DNA of 64,000 nt. Origin: JAVWGW01 sp036655915. Its GTDB lineage: Bacteria; Actinomycetota; Coriobacteriia; Coriobacteriales; Eggerthellaceae. A model generated the notes under the pieces. The model had not been told where the DNA came from. It saw only the letters and a list, made by a program, of their open reading frames with translations, and did not search any database. The stretch covers positions 3,606-67,605 of the forward strand of contig JAVVPE010000001.1 in the NCBI GenBank assembly GCA_036655915.1, read 5' to 3'. A program made the translations under genes and the position numbers. Shown here in pieces: positions 45,954 to 54,939 of this stretch; within the stretch, counting starts at the first letter, position 1, and each line of letters opens with the position of its first letter.

Positions 45954-48900
45954 ATGAAAAAAGAAACCGTTGAACCCACATATGCGTTACAAAACTTTAT
46001 AAGCGACGCTACGCCGCCTGCTATTTGTGCGCGCTACAAACGTTTGGCGGCAGATGCCGCCGCTGCCGATTTTGGTGCGCTTGATGCCGACGTGGTGGTT
46101 ATCGACACCGAAACAACGGGATTTTCGTTTAACCATGACGCTTTGACCCAGATTGCTGCTGCGCGCATGGTGCACGGTGAAATCGTGGAATGGTTTGTGA
46201 CCTTCGTAAACCCGGGCAAGCCCATTCCTGAAGATGTTGTTCATTTAACCGATATCCACGATGCCGATGTGGCCGATGCGCCTTCTTCGGTCGAAGCCTG
46301 CGCGCAGTTGGCCGCGTTTGTGGGAGATTCCGATTTAGTGGCGCACAACGCAGCCTTTGACCGCACCTTTATCACGCAAAACGAAGGTGGCGCGCCCCTT
46401 GTCGACAACCTCTGGATAGATTCGCTGGATTTGGCCCGCATTGCGGTGCCGCGCTTAAAATCGCATCGCCTGATCGATCTGGTACATACCTTTAACGCGC
46501 CCGTTTCCACCCATCGCGCCGATGCCGACGTGGAAGCAACCTGTACCATTTATCGCATTTTGCTGGCAGCGGTGGCAGCTATGCCGCCTTCCCTTGTGGC
46601 CCACATCGCAACCCTTGCGCCGGAAAAAGAATGGGCCACGGTTAAAGTGTTTGCGCAGATAGCGCAGTGGCAGGCCGACCATGCAGCACGGGCGACGCCC
46701 GCTGCCGCCACCGATGCGGCTGCGGCAGTACCCAGCGAAGGCGAAAGCGTCCCCACGCCGGGCACCAGTGTCCCTCTTTTTGCGGACACCAGCTTTGACC
46801 TGCGCAAGATGCGCCAAAAATCGCTGCACGGCAAGGAACTTAAGCCGAAGATAGATGCCGATGAACTTGCGGGCGATCCCCTTGGTGGCCTGCATTACCC
46901 CTCCGCGGACGAAGTGTCCGCCGCTTTTAATAAAGAAGGCTTAATCGGGCAGCTGTACAGCACCTACGAAAACCGTATTGAGCAAAACCTTATGGCCGAA
47001 AGCGTGCGCCAGGCGTTTGCCTCTTCTACAAACCTTGTGGTGGAAGCGGGTACGGGTGTGGGCAAATCGATGGCCTATTTACTTCCTGCTGCCCTGATGG
47101 CGCAGCGCAACAACATCACGGTGGGCGTTGCCACAAAAACAAATGCACTGCTTGACCAGATTGTGCACAAGGAATTGCCCCTTCTTGCCGCTGCGCTTGA
47201 AGCCACAACGGGGCAACGCTTAACGTATGCCCCCCTGAAAGGGTTTTCGCACTACCCTTGCCTTCGCATGATAGGGCGCCTGGCAGGCGAAGCGCCGGGT
47301 ATGAAATTGGTTGCAGGTAAAGAAGTGTCTGCGGCGCCGGCTTTGGCGGGGCTGCTTTCCTTTATCGAGCAAAGTGAATACGACGATATTGATGGTTTGA
47401 AAATAGACTATCGCACTATTCCCCGCTACCTTATCACCACAACTAGCCACGAGTGCCTGCGGCGCAAATGCCCCTTTTTCGGGCAGCTGTGCTTTGTGCA
47501 CGGGGCGCGCCGCAAGGCCGAAGCCTCGCATATTGTGGTCACCAACCATAGCCTGCTGTTTTGCGATCTTGCGGCCGATGGAGGGCTTTTGCCGCCTATT
47601 CGCTACTGGGTGGTCGACGAAGCCCACGGCGCCGAAAGCGAAGCGCGCCGCGCATTTTCGCCCGAGCTTTCCGCTGAGGCCATCTTGCGTTTAAGCCGTC
47701 GCATAGCGGGCGATGAAGGGTCGCGCAATATATTTTCACGCGCCGAAACAGCGGCGGCCAAAGCGGGGGAGGGCAACGCGTTGGTGTTTGGGCTTTCCTC
47801 GAAAGCCCGCGGTGCTGGCATGGCGTTTGGCCAGACTGCAGGCGAATTGTGTGCGCACATGAAAGATTTACTTTATTTCGACACCAACAAGCGGTCGAAG
47901 GGCTATGAATATGTTGAGCTGTGGATTAACGATCAGATTCGCGCAAGCGACACCTTCGCCCAGCTTGTTTCGCACGGCCGCCTTTTTGCCGACTGCATTG
48001 AAAAACTGATTACCGCATGCCAAGAATTGGTGGCAGCCTTAGAAAATATAGAGGGTGCCGCTGTGGTGCAGCGCGAAATAGCCACCGTGGTGCTTGAAGC
48101 GAAGGACATGCTTTTTGCCTGCGAGACGATTTTGTTCAAAGCGCCCCCCACCTATGCCTATGCGGCCACGCTTTCCAAAAAAAGCGATCGTGCGGTTGAA
48201 AAGTTGCAGGCTCTGCTGGTTAACGTGGGTGAAAAAATGAACACCACCTTGTTCACCAATACCCACAGCGTCGTGTTTGCTTCCGCAACGCTTGCTATTG
48301 CCGAAAGTTTTGAAGCGTTTGAAACCGCGCTGGGCTTAAACCAGACCGAGCATTCTCGTGCACAAACCGTTCAGCTGGCCTCAAGCTACGATTTTGACGA
48401 ACACATGACGGTGTATGTGGTCAATGACATGCCTGAACCCAACGATCCTGCCTATATTGCCACGCTGCAAAAGTTGCTGATTGGTGTGCATCGCGCTCAG
48501 CAGGGGTCGATGCTTTCGCTGTTTACCAATCGCAAGGAAATGGAAGCGTGCTTCAATGCGGTGCAGCCTGCGCTGAAGGGGGATGCTTTGCGGGTCGTGT
48601 GCCAAAAGTGGGGCGTCTCCGTCAAAGGATTGCGGGATGACTTCCTGGCCGACCAGCACCTTTCGCTGTTTGCACTCAAAAGTTTTTGGGAAGGCTTCGA
48701 TGCGCCGGGCGCTACCTTGCGCGGTGTCGTGATTCCTAAACTGCCCTTTGGCAAGCCAACCGATCCGCTGTCTTGCGTGCGCGGCCTGCGTGATCCGCAG
48801 GCATGGAACCACTATGTTTTACCTGCGGCCGTGTTGGAAACGAAGCAGGCGGCAGGGCGCCTTATCCGCAACGCCGATGATGAAGGTTGCTTGATTTTGG

Positions 48901-49034
48901 CCGACAAGCGCCTGCTGACCAAGGGATATGGCAAGGTGTTTTTGCGCTCGCTTCCCAGCAAAACCATCAAGCTGTGTTCGATGGAAGAATTGATTAGCGA
49001 ACTGGCGGGCAGAAATGAAACGTTGGGGGACTGA
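45954..49034 (+). CDS. DinG-like helicase with N-terminal DEDDh exonuclease
   Basis: A 1026-residue fusion. Residues ~45-205 form a DnaQ-type 3'-5' exonuclease (VVIDTETTGFSF; LVAHNAAFDRTFI; HRADADVEAT). From ~345 follows an XPD/DinG superfamily 2 helicase: VVEAGTGVGKSMAYLLP (Walker A), Cys residues of an Fe-S cluster (YPCLRM ... HECLRRKCPFFGQLC), DEAH in VVDEAHGAE, and motif VI near KQAAGRLIRNADDEG. It probably unwinds and trims R-loops or repair intermediates. The same exonuclease-helicase layout is known in Firmicutes DinG. Residues 240-340 are a variable linker. The following gene starts 8 bp downstream, so an operon is likely. Confidence 0.92.
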   Translation: MKKETVEPTYALQNFISDATPPAICARYKRLAADAAAADFGALDADVVVIDTETTGFSFNHDALTQIAAARMVHGEIVEWFVTFVNPGKPIPEDVVHLTDIHDADVADAPSSVEACAQLAAFVGDSDLVAHNAAFDRTFITQNEGGAPLVDNLWIDSLDLARIAVPRLKSHRLIDLVHTFNAPVSTHRADADVEATCTIYRILLAAVAAMPPSLVAHIATLAPEKEWATVKVFAQIAQWQADHAARATPAAATDAAAAVPSEGESVPTPGTSVPLFADTSFDLRKMRQKSLHGKELKPKIDADELAGDPLGGLHYPSADEVSAAFNKEGLIGQLYSTYENRIEQNLMAESVRQAFASSTNLVVEAGTGVGKSMAYLLPAALMAQRNNITVGVATKTNALLDQIVHKELPLLAAALEATTGQRLTYAPLKGFSHYPCLRMIGRLAGEAPGMKLVAGKEVSAAPALAGLLSFIEQSEYDDIDGLKIDYRTIPRYLITTTSHECLRRKCPFFGQLCFVHGARRKAEASHIVVTNHSLLFCDLAADGGLLPPIRYWVVDEAHGAESEARRAFSPELSAEAILRLSRRIAGDEGSRNIFSRAETAAAKAGEGNALVFGLSSKARGAGMAFGQTAGELCAHMKDLLYFDTNKRSKGYEYVELWINDQIRASDTFAQLVSHGRLFADCIEKLITACQELVAALENIEGAAVVQREIATVVLEAKDMLFACETILFKAPPTYAYAATLSKKSDRAVEKLQALLVNVGEKMNTTLFTNTHSVVFASATLAIAESFEAFETALGLNQTEHSRAQTVQLASSYDFDEHMTVYVVNDMPEPNDPAYIATLQKLLIGVHRAQQGSMLSLFTNRKEMEACFNAVQPALKGDALRVVCQKWGVSVKGLRDDFLADQHLSLFALKSFWEGFDAPGATLRGVVIPKLPFGKPTDPLSCVRGLRDPQAWNHYVLPAAVLETKQAAGRLIRNADDEGCLILADKRLLTKGYGKVFLRSLPSKTIKLCSMEELISELAGRNETLGD

Positions 49035-49042
49035 TCCCTCTT

Positions 49043-50284
49043 ATGGCTGAAAAGAAGAATAAAACAGCGCATTTTTTGCACATTAAGCGCCACACCGAAG
49101 GGACTTCAAACGAAATATCGGTCAGCGTGCTTGATGCGCGCAAAAAAGCCGTTGATTCGGAAGAAAACAAGGAAAAGAAATCCCACGGTTTTGCCACCAC
49201 GTTTAGCGGAGTGTTTTCACCCTCTTTAGCCGTTAAGGGAGGCAAAACGCCTTCTCAGGCCGCAGCGGGCGAGGATGCCTTGCCTGCGGCGGCAAAAGGG
49301 GCATCGGGGCAAGGTGGGGCGTTTGCTGACCCTGAACAAGAAATTGCTCAGCGAAAACAACGCCGTCGTTCGCGGCGCATTTTTTCAGGCGTGACGGGAA
49401 TTTTGTTGTTGGCTGTTGTTTTGGGCGCAAGCTCTTATTTTTTGGCAACCGAATACCAAAAACAGCAGAACCATCAAACCATGCTCAACGAAGCCCTCAG
49501 TGAAATCGAGCAGGCGGACAAAACCATCGTGGCCATGGATGAGCTTATCAACGCGCCGCTTGATGAAGAAAATGTGGGGAAAATTAAAGGAATTCAAGAA
49601 AGTTTAGCTTCCGCAAGCGCACTTTTGGATTCTGCGGAAGCTACGGCGCACAGGGCGTTTGACGGCATGCGCGATTCCGCCGATAAAGAAGCGGCCGGTC
49701 AAGCTCTTAGCTCAATTACGGCTAGAAAGGTCATGATTGATGAGGGTTCGCGCATCATGCAGGCGACGGTTAATGCCCACCAGGCCGCCCTTGAAGTGAG
49801 CAGCGCCTGGGAAGATATTCTTGCGGCAGATGCGACCGCACGGCAGGCAGCTGCCGCGGTATCTTTAACCACGGCGGCAAATGTCGCGCTATCAAAGGAA
49901 AAAACAACTGCCGCATTAGACCAGTTCACTACTGCAAAAATGAAACTTTCCACAGCGGCTAAGGCCTACGCAAGCGCCGATATGCATCTGTTAAATGAAT
50001 ACCTTAACAAGCGCATAGAGGCGATGAATTACGCGCTGGTTTCCGATGAGGCGATTATGGTACAAGACAAAAAAACAGCCGACTCCAACAACGAAGCCTA
50101 CAACACTGCCGACGCGCAGGCCACCGCACTCGCTCAGCAGTTTCCCGCCGACCCCTTGCAGCCCATTTATGCCGCATATGACACCAACACGGCGGCATCA
50201 TTTGCCGCCTATAACGAAGCCAGACGCGCCGTGGGGGCTGCGGACTCCTTCCTGCGCGACTACTTGGGCACATCGGGCAAATAG
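49043..50284 (+). CDS. Single-pass membrane protein with Ala-rich helical ectodomain
   Basis: A 413-residue protein of unknown family. Residues 1-113 are polar and cytoplasmic, ending in a very basic stretch (QRKQRRRSRRIF). One membrane segment spans about 114-136 (SGVTGILLLAVVLGASSYFL). The outer part (137-413) is almost entirely helical, Ala-rich and probably coiled coil, with no catalytic motif. It starts 8 bp after the dinG gene and 58 bp before the M28-like gene, so the three may form one operon. It could be a structural or scaffold partner of the M28-like protein. Function is unassigned. Confidence 0.8.
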   Translation: MAEKKNKTAHFLHIKRHTEGTSNEISVSVLDARKKAVDSEENKEKKSHGFATTFSGVFSPSLAVKGGKTPSQAAAGEDALPAAAKGASGQGGAFADPEQEIAQRKQRRRSRRIFSGVTGILLLAVVLGASSYFLATEYQKQQNHQTMLNEALSEIEQADKTIVAMDELINAPLDEENVGKIKGIQESLASASALLDSAEATAHRAFDGMRDSADKEAAGQALSSITARKVMIDEGSRIMQATVNAHQAALEVSSAWEDILAADATARQAAAAVSLTTAANVALSKEKTTAALDQFTTAKMKLSTAAKAYASADMHLLNEYLNKRIEAMNYALVSDEAIMVQDKKTADSNNEAYNTADAQATALAQQFPADPLQPIYAAYDTNTAASFAAYNEARRAVGAADSFLRDYLGTSGK

Positions 50285-50342
50285 CGTATACTTCTGAACT
50301 ATATGGACAAAGGCGCACCACGCTTAAACGAAAGGCAAATCT

Positions 50343-53300
50343 ATGCCGGAAATCCTTGACGATATTAGGTATCTTTCCCGCGATATAGGCCCTAGGCCAG
50401 CGGGAACGGAAGAAGAACAACAGGCTGCGCTCTACATTACTGAGCAATTTCAAAAAAGTGCCGGCTTGAGTGCGACAATCGAGGATTTTAAGTGCGCAAG
50501 CACTAGCGATGTGCCGATGATTTTGTGCTTTGGCACCACCTTTATTGCGACCATTATATCTTTGTTCGTTTCTGCCTTTGCCATTCCGGCGATTGTTTTA
50601 GTGCTTGTTTCTGCCCTTTTATATGGGCTTGAACTGTTTGATAAGCCGCTGCTTTCGCGGTTTTTCTTGCGTGGCATCAGCCAAAATGTTGTTTCTAAAT
50701 ACGAACCGGAGTTTTCGGCGGACAGCAAGGGTGCCCGGCGTCGAAAAATTGTAGTGCTGGCTCACTACGACAGCGGCAAAGCGATGCCTGAAATGGTGGC
50801 GCCGATTTTGGCGGCTCTTCCCGTGCTTAATCGCGCTTATGTGGTTGCCCTTCTTGCGGTGCCTGTTTTGCTTATTATTCGCTACGTTTTCTTTTTGCAT
50901 GCCGTGGGTGCTGTTGCTATTGCCTTTAATGTGATCACCATTATATTGCTTGTGGTGATTGCCCTTTCTCTGATAACGGCGTTTTTGCACAAGATTGCTT
51001 CTTATAACGAAGCGGCCAACTGCAATGCTTCTGGCGTGGCAGTTATGATGGAAGTGGCGCGTCGTGTGGGAAACGGACGGGTAAGCGTCGCCGAACTGGC
51101 CACCCGCGAAGAAGGTGGTGCTACGATTCACGGGGAAGCGGCAGCGCGCAAGGCCGGCCTTGTTCCCGGGGGTGCCGAACTGGTATACGAAGCGGCGCAA
51201 GTTCAGGCACCACAGCCCCATCCACAAACGGAAGCCGAACGGCTTGTGGCGGCAAAGGCTGCCATTGCTGCTTTGACTGGAGTCCCCGTGCGCGAACAGC
51301 CCGCTGGCGATATCGCACGTCATTTAGTGCAGGTCAAAGAGCCGTCGTTGCCGGTTTTGGCACCCGAGGAAAGACACGAACTGGTTGAGGAAACGCGCGA
51401 AGCCTTTACCGGTGCGCACCCCCAAGATGCGGCTGCGCCCGAAAATGCTGTGCCGGGTGAAGCCGAAGCGTTTGCTGGTGGTGCGGCGAACCTTACGGTA
51501 GCGAGAACTGTTGAGGCTGCAGAAGCGTTAGGCGCAGCGCCTGCGCCCCGCGCCAACGCTGGCGCCGCTGCGGCGGACAATGTTCCTGATTGGTACAAAA
51601 AAGCGCAGGCCAGCGCAAAGAAAGAAAAAAAGTCACCCAAAGCGCAGCGTTCCCGTTATGCGGATGTTTTAGATGCCGCTATGGCAGAAAGCTCCACCCA
51701 CTTCAACCAGGCCAATCGCGCTCTTGATGATCAAACGGAAGATCGTTTGCGCCACCTGCAAGATAATATTAGGGAAGTCAAGCCGCCTCAAACGTCTGCG
51801 GTGGCACCTGTTGTTGAAACCCCGCAAGCGGCTGTGGCACCTGTTGTTGAAACCCTGCAAGCGGTTTCGACACCTTCTGGCATCGAAAACCGGCCAACAC
51901 AGGCTGCTGCGCGTACCGAAATGCCGGTTTCGGCGGAGGCTACGGTGGCCATGGCACCTCTCGACGCCCGCATACTGCGCCCCGCACAAGATTTTGTTGT
52001 TGCTGATCAGGAAACGCCCGCACCTCTTGTGCAGGAAGTTTCCCCCGTTGATCAGGCTTCCGCCATACAATCGAGGGTCGCGCAACCTGTGCCAGCAGCT
52101 GTTCAGCCTGCGCCCGCCCAGAGGGAAGAGGTGCGCCTCGAGGTTGTGACTCCCAAGCCGGCGCGTCGTCCCATTGTTTTGCCCGATGTTGATCTGGCCA
52201 CGACAGCGCTGCCCCCCATAGCTGATGTTGCCAAGCAGCGTGCGCCTTTGGCGGAAGCGACAACTTCCGGCAAAACAGCGGCCAAAAGCCTTCTGGCCTC
52301 GAGGATTCCCGAAGTTTCCTTAGATGCCGCACCCGCCGCCTCAAACGAGGCTCCGGCTGCCAAAATTAAGCCGCTGGATTTGCCTTCTCTTTCGGGTGCG
52401 CTCAACATGCCCGCAGCGTCGCCGGATGCACCGGTGGGTGAATCGGCAACGGTCAGCGCCACCGGGTCGTTTGCTGCCGTAAGCGCTACAGGGTCGTTTG
52501 CCCCGGTGGGAGATGCCCTGATTGCCGATGTGGCACCGGAAGATATTTATATCGATGATGCCGATGATTCCGATTACGACGGAAACACGACGGAAATGGG
52601 TGCCTATGCAGGCACGGGCTATGTGGATATGCCCAAATCGCGCGCCCACAAGTTTTTCGATCGTTTTTCGCGCAAGAAAAAGAAAAAGGATGAAGAAATA
52701 ACGCCCCAGGAATGGCTTGAGGTTGACGACGATTTTGATGCCTTAAGCGTTGGCGCTGCGCGTGGTGGCTGGGATAGTTTCCAAGAAAACGCCGAAGAAG
52801 ATTCGTTTGAGCAGGACGAAGCGCCGTGGCAATCGGGGCCTTTGCCCGAAGTGGATACGCCCCTGCCGGCCAATTCTCCCGTAGCACGAAAGGGACGCTT
52901 TGATGGTGTACAAGGGGCGCTGCCCGCACTTGATAATATCAGCGACGAAAGCGCATTTGATTTTGAGGACGAAGATGAAACGCGCAAATGGAACGGCGGC
53001 GCATTTTCCCGTGGCCGTGCGGAAGATGTCGAAGAAGAGATTGACATCGAGGGGGAATATCTTCCTTCTGAACAGGGGAACCAGGCTGCCCTGGAAGAGG
53101 AATTCAAGCAGATTTACCAGTTTAAAAATCCTGACATAAACACAGAAGTATGGTTTGTTTCCTTGGGATCCGAGCTTGCGGGCAATGCGGGCATGTATGC
53201 GTTTTTGCGCGAGCACGCACAAGAGCTCAAGGGTTCTGTGTTCATCAACCTTGAGGCTTTAGGGGCGGGCAGATTAAGCTACATCGAAAAAGAAGGCTCT

Positions 53301-53573
53301 CTCAAAAAGTTTAAGGCATCTTCTCGCATGAGGCGCTATATCAAGAAGGCTTCCCAGGCATCGGGGGTTTCGGTTGAAACCGCACAAATTGGCTGGAAAG
53401 AAAGCGCTGCTTCGGTTGCGCTTAAGCATGGTGCCCAGGCCATGAGCTTGGTGGGCATGGAGGGCAAGAAGCCGGCTTTTTATGGCCAGGGCGACGATGT
53501 GCTGGAAAATTTGGACGAAGAAACCTTGCAGCACAATGCTGATTTTGTTATGGAAATGCTCAAGAACATTTAG
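50343..53573 (+). CDS. Membrane protein with split, degenerate M28 peptidase fold
   Basis: A 1076-residue protein. Residues 1-245 look like the first half of an M28 aminopeptidase (DIGPRPAGTEEEQQAALYI; VLAHYDSG near 140; NEAANCNASGVAVMMEV near 226) with about five membrane segments inserted (57-100 and 148-217). Residues ~250-925 are Ala/Pro/Glu-rich, acidic and probably disordered, with short tandem repeats. Residues ~926-1076 resemble the second half (VWFVSLGSELAGNAG; SVFINLEALGAG; AFYGQGDD). Metal ligands appear lost: the usual Asp of NDNASG is Cys, the second Glu of the EE pair is Leu, the Asp of NLDM is Glu, and the last His is missing. It is probably not an active peptidase. AAAGG precedes the ATG. 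Confidence 0.8.
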   Translation: MPEILDDIRYLSRDIGPRPAGTEEEQQAALYITEQFQKSAGLSATIEDFKCASTSDVPMILCFGTTFIATIISLFVSAFAIPAIVLVLVSALLYGLELFDKPLLSRFFLRGISQNVVSKYEPEFSADSKGARRRKIVVLAHYDSGKAMPEMVAPILAALPVLNRAYVVALLAVPVLLIIRYVFFLHAVGAVAIAFNVITIILLVVIALSLITAFLHKIASYNEAANCNASGVAVMMEVARRVGNGRVSVAELATREEGGATIHGEAAARKAGLVPGGAELVYEAAQVQAPQPHPQTEAERLVAAKAAIAALTGVPVREQPAGDIARHLVQVKEPSLPVLAPEERHELVEETREAFTGAHPQDAAAPENAVPGEAEAFAGGAANLTVARTVEAAEALGAAPAPRANAGAAAADNVPDWYKKAQASAKKEKKSPKAQRSRYADVLDAAMAESSTHFNQANRALDDQTEDRLRHLQDNIREVKPPQTSAVAPVVETPQAAVAPVVETLQAVSTPSGIENRPTQAAARTEMPVSAEATVAMAPLDARILRPAQDFVVADQETPAPLVQEVSPVDQASAIQSRVAQPVPAAVQPAPAQREEVRLEVVTPKPARRPIVLPDVDLATTALPPIADVAKQRAPLAEATTSGKTAAKSLLASRIPEVSLDAAPAASNEAPAAKIKPLDLPSLSGALNMPAASPDAPVGESATVSATGSFAAVSATGSFAPVGDALIADVAPEDIYIDDADDSDYDGNTTEMGAYAGTGYVDMPKSRAHKFFDRFSRKKKKKDEEITPQEWLEVDDDFDALSVGAARGGWDSFQENAEEDSFEQDEAPWQSGPLPEVDTPLPANSPVARKGRFDGVQGALPALDNISDESAFDFEDEDETRKWNGGAFSRGRAEDVEEEIDIEGEYLPSEQGNQAALEEEFKQIYQFKNPDINTEVWFVSLGSELAGNAGMYAFLREHAQELKGSVFINLEALGAGRLSYIEKEGSLKKFKASSRMRRYIKKASQASGVSVETAQIGWKESAASVALKHGAQAMSLVGMEGKKPAFYGQGDDVLENLDEETLQHNADFVMEMLKNI

Positions 53574-53726
53574 AGATTATTTCATATTTCCGCAGTTGGC
53601 TACGATGTTTAGAGTATAATTAAGCTATCTTAGAGGGCGGCATACTGCCAAGTATGCTCTCTGATAGTTTGGGTTGTTTGCACCGATGCATACAACTCCC
53701 GGATTAAGGAATAGAGGTTTTTTGAT

Positions 53727-53879
53727 ATGGCAATTGAAGCATACTGCGTGAAGTGCAAGGCAAAAAAAGAAATGATTGATCCGGTTGAAAGCGTTACCAA
53801 GAATGGTAAACCTATCACTAAGGGTAAGTGCCCCGACTGTGGCACGACAATTTGTCGTATCGGCGCTGCAAAGAAGTAA
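53727..53879 (+). CDS. DUF5679 small zinc-ribbon protein
   Basis: A 50-residue protein with two CxxC pairs (YCVKCKAKK ... GKCPDCGTTICRIG), a zinc ribbon. MAIEAYCVKCKAKKEM and KNGKPITKGKCP match the DUF5679 family, common in actinobacteria and of unknown role, perhaps nucleic-acid binding. The upstream ~150 bp carry a TATAAT near 53618 and a small hairpin around 53636-53663. The gene lies 28 bp before tRNA-Gly and could be on the same transcript. Confidence 0.88.
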   Translation: MAIEAYCVKCKAKKEMIDPVESVTKNGKPITKGKCPDCGTTICRIGAAKK

Positions 53880-53907
53880 CTTCATTTATCGCAAAGCGAT
53901 GAAGTAT

Positions 53908-53981
53908 GCGGGTGTGATTCAATGGTAGAATTCGAGCTTCCCAAGCTCGCCGCGCGGGTTCGATTCCCGTCACCCGCTCCA
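53908..53981 (+). tRNA. tRNA-Gly (anticodon CCC)
   Basis: 74 nt: acceptor GCGGGTG/CACCCGC, anticodon stem-loop CGAGC-TTCCCAA-GCTCG giving CCC, T arm CGGG-TTCGATT-CCCG, and an encoded CCA end (TCCA). Confidence 0.97.
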
Positions 53982-53993
53982 ATTTAAAAGCAG

Positions 53994-54031
53994 AAGCGGC
54001 CAGGAAGAATTGATCTTCCGGCCGCTTTTTA
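53994..54031 (+). terminator. Terminator after tRNA-Gly
   Basis: AAGCGGCC and GGCCGCTT pair around an inner GGAAG/CTTCC stem, followed by TTT. It separates the tRNA from gph. Confidence 0.85.
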
Positions 54032-54045
54032 ATGTGAGGAACACC

Positions 54046-54693
54046 ATGGCGTACCACTTTGACACATTTATTTTTGACCTGGATGGTACCGTGCTTGATA
54101 CCTTGCCTGACCTGGTTGTTCTTACTAATCGCACCCTGGTCGAAAAAGGCTTTCCACCGCGCACGGAAGCCGAAATTCTAAGCTTTGTGGGCAATGGCGC
54201 CCGTCGCCTTATCTATCAGGCTGTGCCTGATAACACTTCGGAACAGGTGGCCGATCAAGCGCTGGAGCTGTGGAAATCACTCTATACCGACTGTGGCGTT
54301 TCCCTTACGCGAGAATATGAGGGCATGCGCGCCGCGCTTTTGGCGCTGAAGGCACAGGGCAAGCGGCTGGGATTGCTGTCAAATAAATTTGATGCCGGCG
54401 TGCAGGATTTAATGGCCATTCACTTCCCTGGCATGTTTGCTGTGGCGCACGGTGAAGGGGTTATCGCGCGCAAGCCTGACCCTGCGGGGCTGTTACAAAC
54501 TATTGAGGAATTGGGTTCAACACCGGAAAAAACGGTGTATGTGGGCGATTCACGGGGGGATATGGTGGTTGCCAAACGCGCGGGAACTTTTGCGCTGGGT
54601 GTTACCTGGGGCTATCAGGGCGAAGCCGATTTGTTGGAGGGCGGTGCCGATGCGCTTATTTCTGTTCCCCAAAGTCTGTTGGATTTCGCATAA
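54046..54693 (+). CDS. HAD-family phosphatase, phosphoglycolate phosphatase-like
   Basis: A 215-residue haloacid dehalogenase hydrolase. Motif I is FDLDGTVLDTLPDL (nucleophile Asp and acid Asp), motif II LLSNKF, motif III Lys in ARKPDPAGL, and motif IV VYVGDSRGDMVVAKRAG. The alpha-helical C1 cap matches Gph/PpaX-type enzymes that clear 2-phosphoglycolate or pyrophosphate. Substrate cannot be fixed from sequence. GAGGA lies before ATG 54046; an in-frame upstream start lies within the terminator and is rejected. Confidence 0.9.
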   Translation: MAYHFDTFIFDLDGTVLDTLPDLVVLTNRTLVEKGFPPRTEAEILSFVGNGARRLIYQAVPDNTSEQVADQALELWKSLYTDCGVSLTREYEGMRAALLALKAQGKRLGLLSNKFDAGVQDLMAIHFPGMFAVAHGEGVIARKPDPAGLLQTIEELGSTPEKTVYVGDSRGDMVVAKRAGTFALGVTWGYQGEADLLEGGADALISVPQSLLDFA

Positions 54694-54939
54694 CCCTTTG
54701 TGGGTGTAGGGGCACCCCGAACAGGCGACAAGATGCGCTTATTTGACGTGGCGAGTTGTGAACGCTTTGTTTCGCTCACGTGCCTATTTTATGGCTGCGT
54801 GCATTCAGTGCTAAAATTTAGGGGTTTATTGGACAAATAGAAGTGTGTACTGAAACAGAAACACGGTATTGCTCCCACATCCGGGACGTTCCTTGCAGTT
54901 GTTAAGGGACGTTGCCGCAAACCGCTAGGAGTTTTTTAT

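Noticed and set aside
51669..52649. Several long open frames on other strands within the M28-like gene's linker
   Set aside because: GC-rich, repetitive linker coding gives spurious open frames in other frames; none has a domain.
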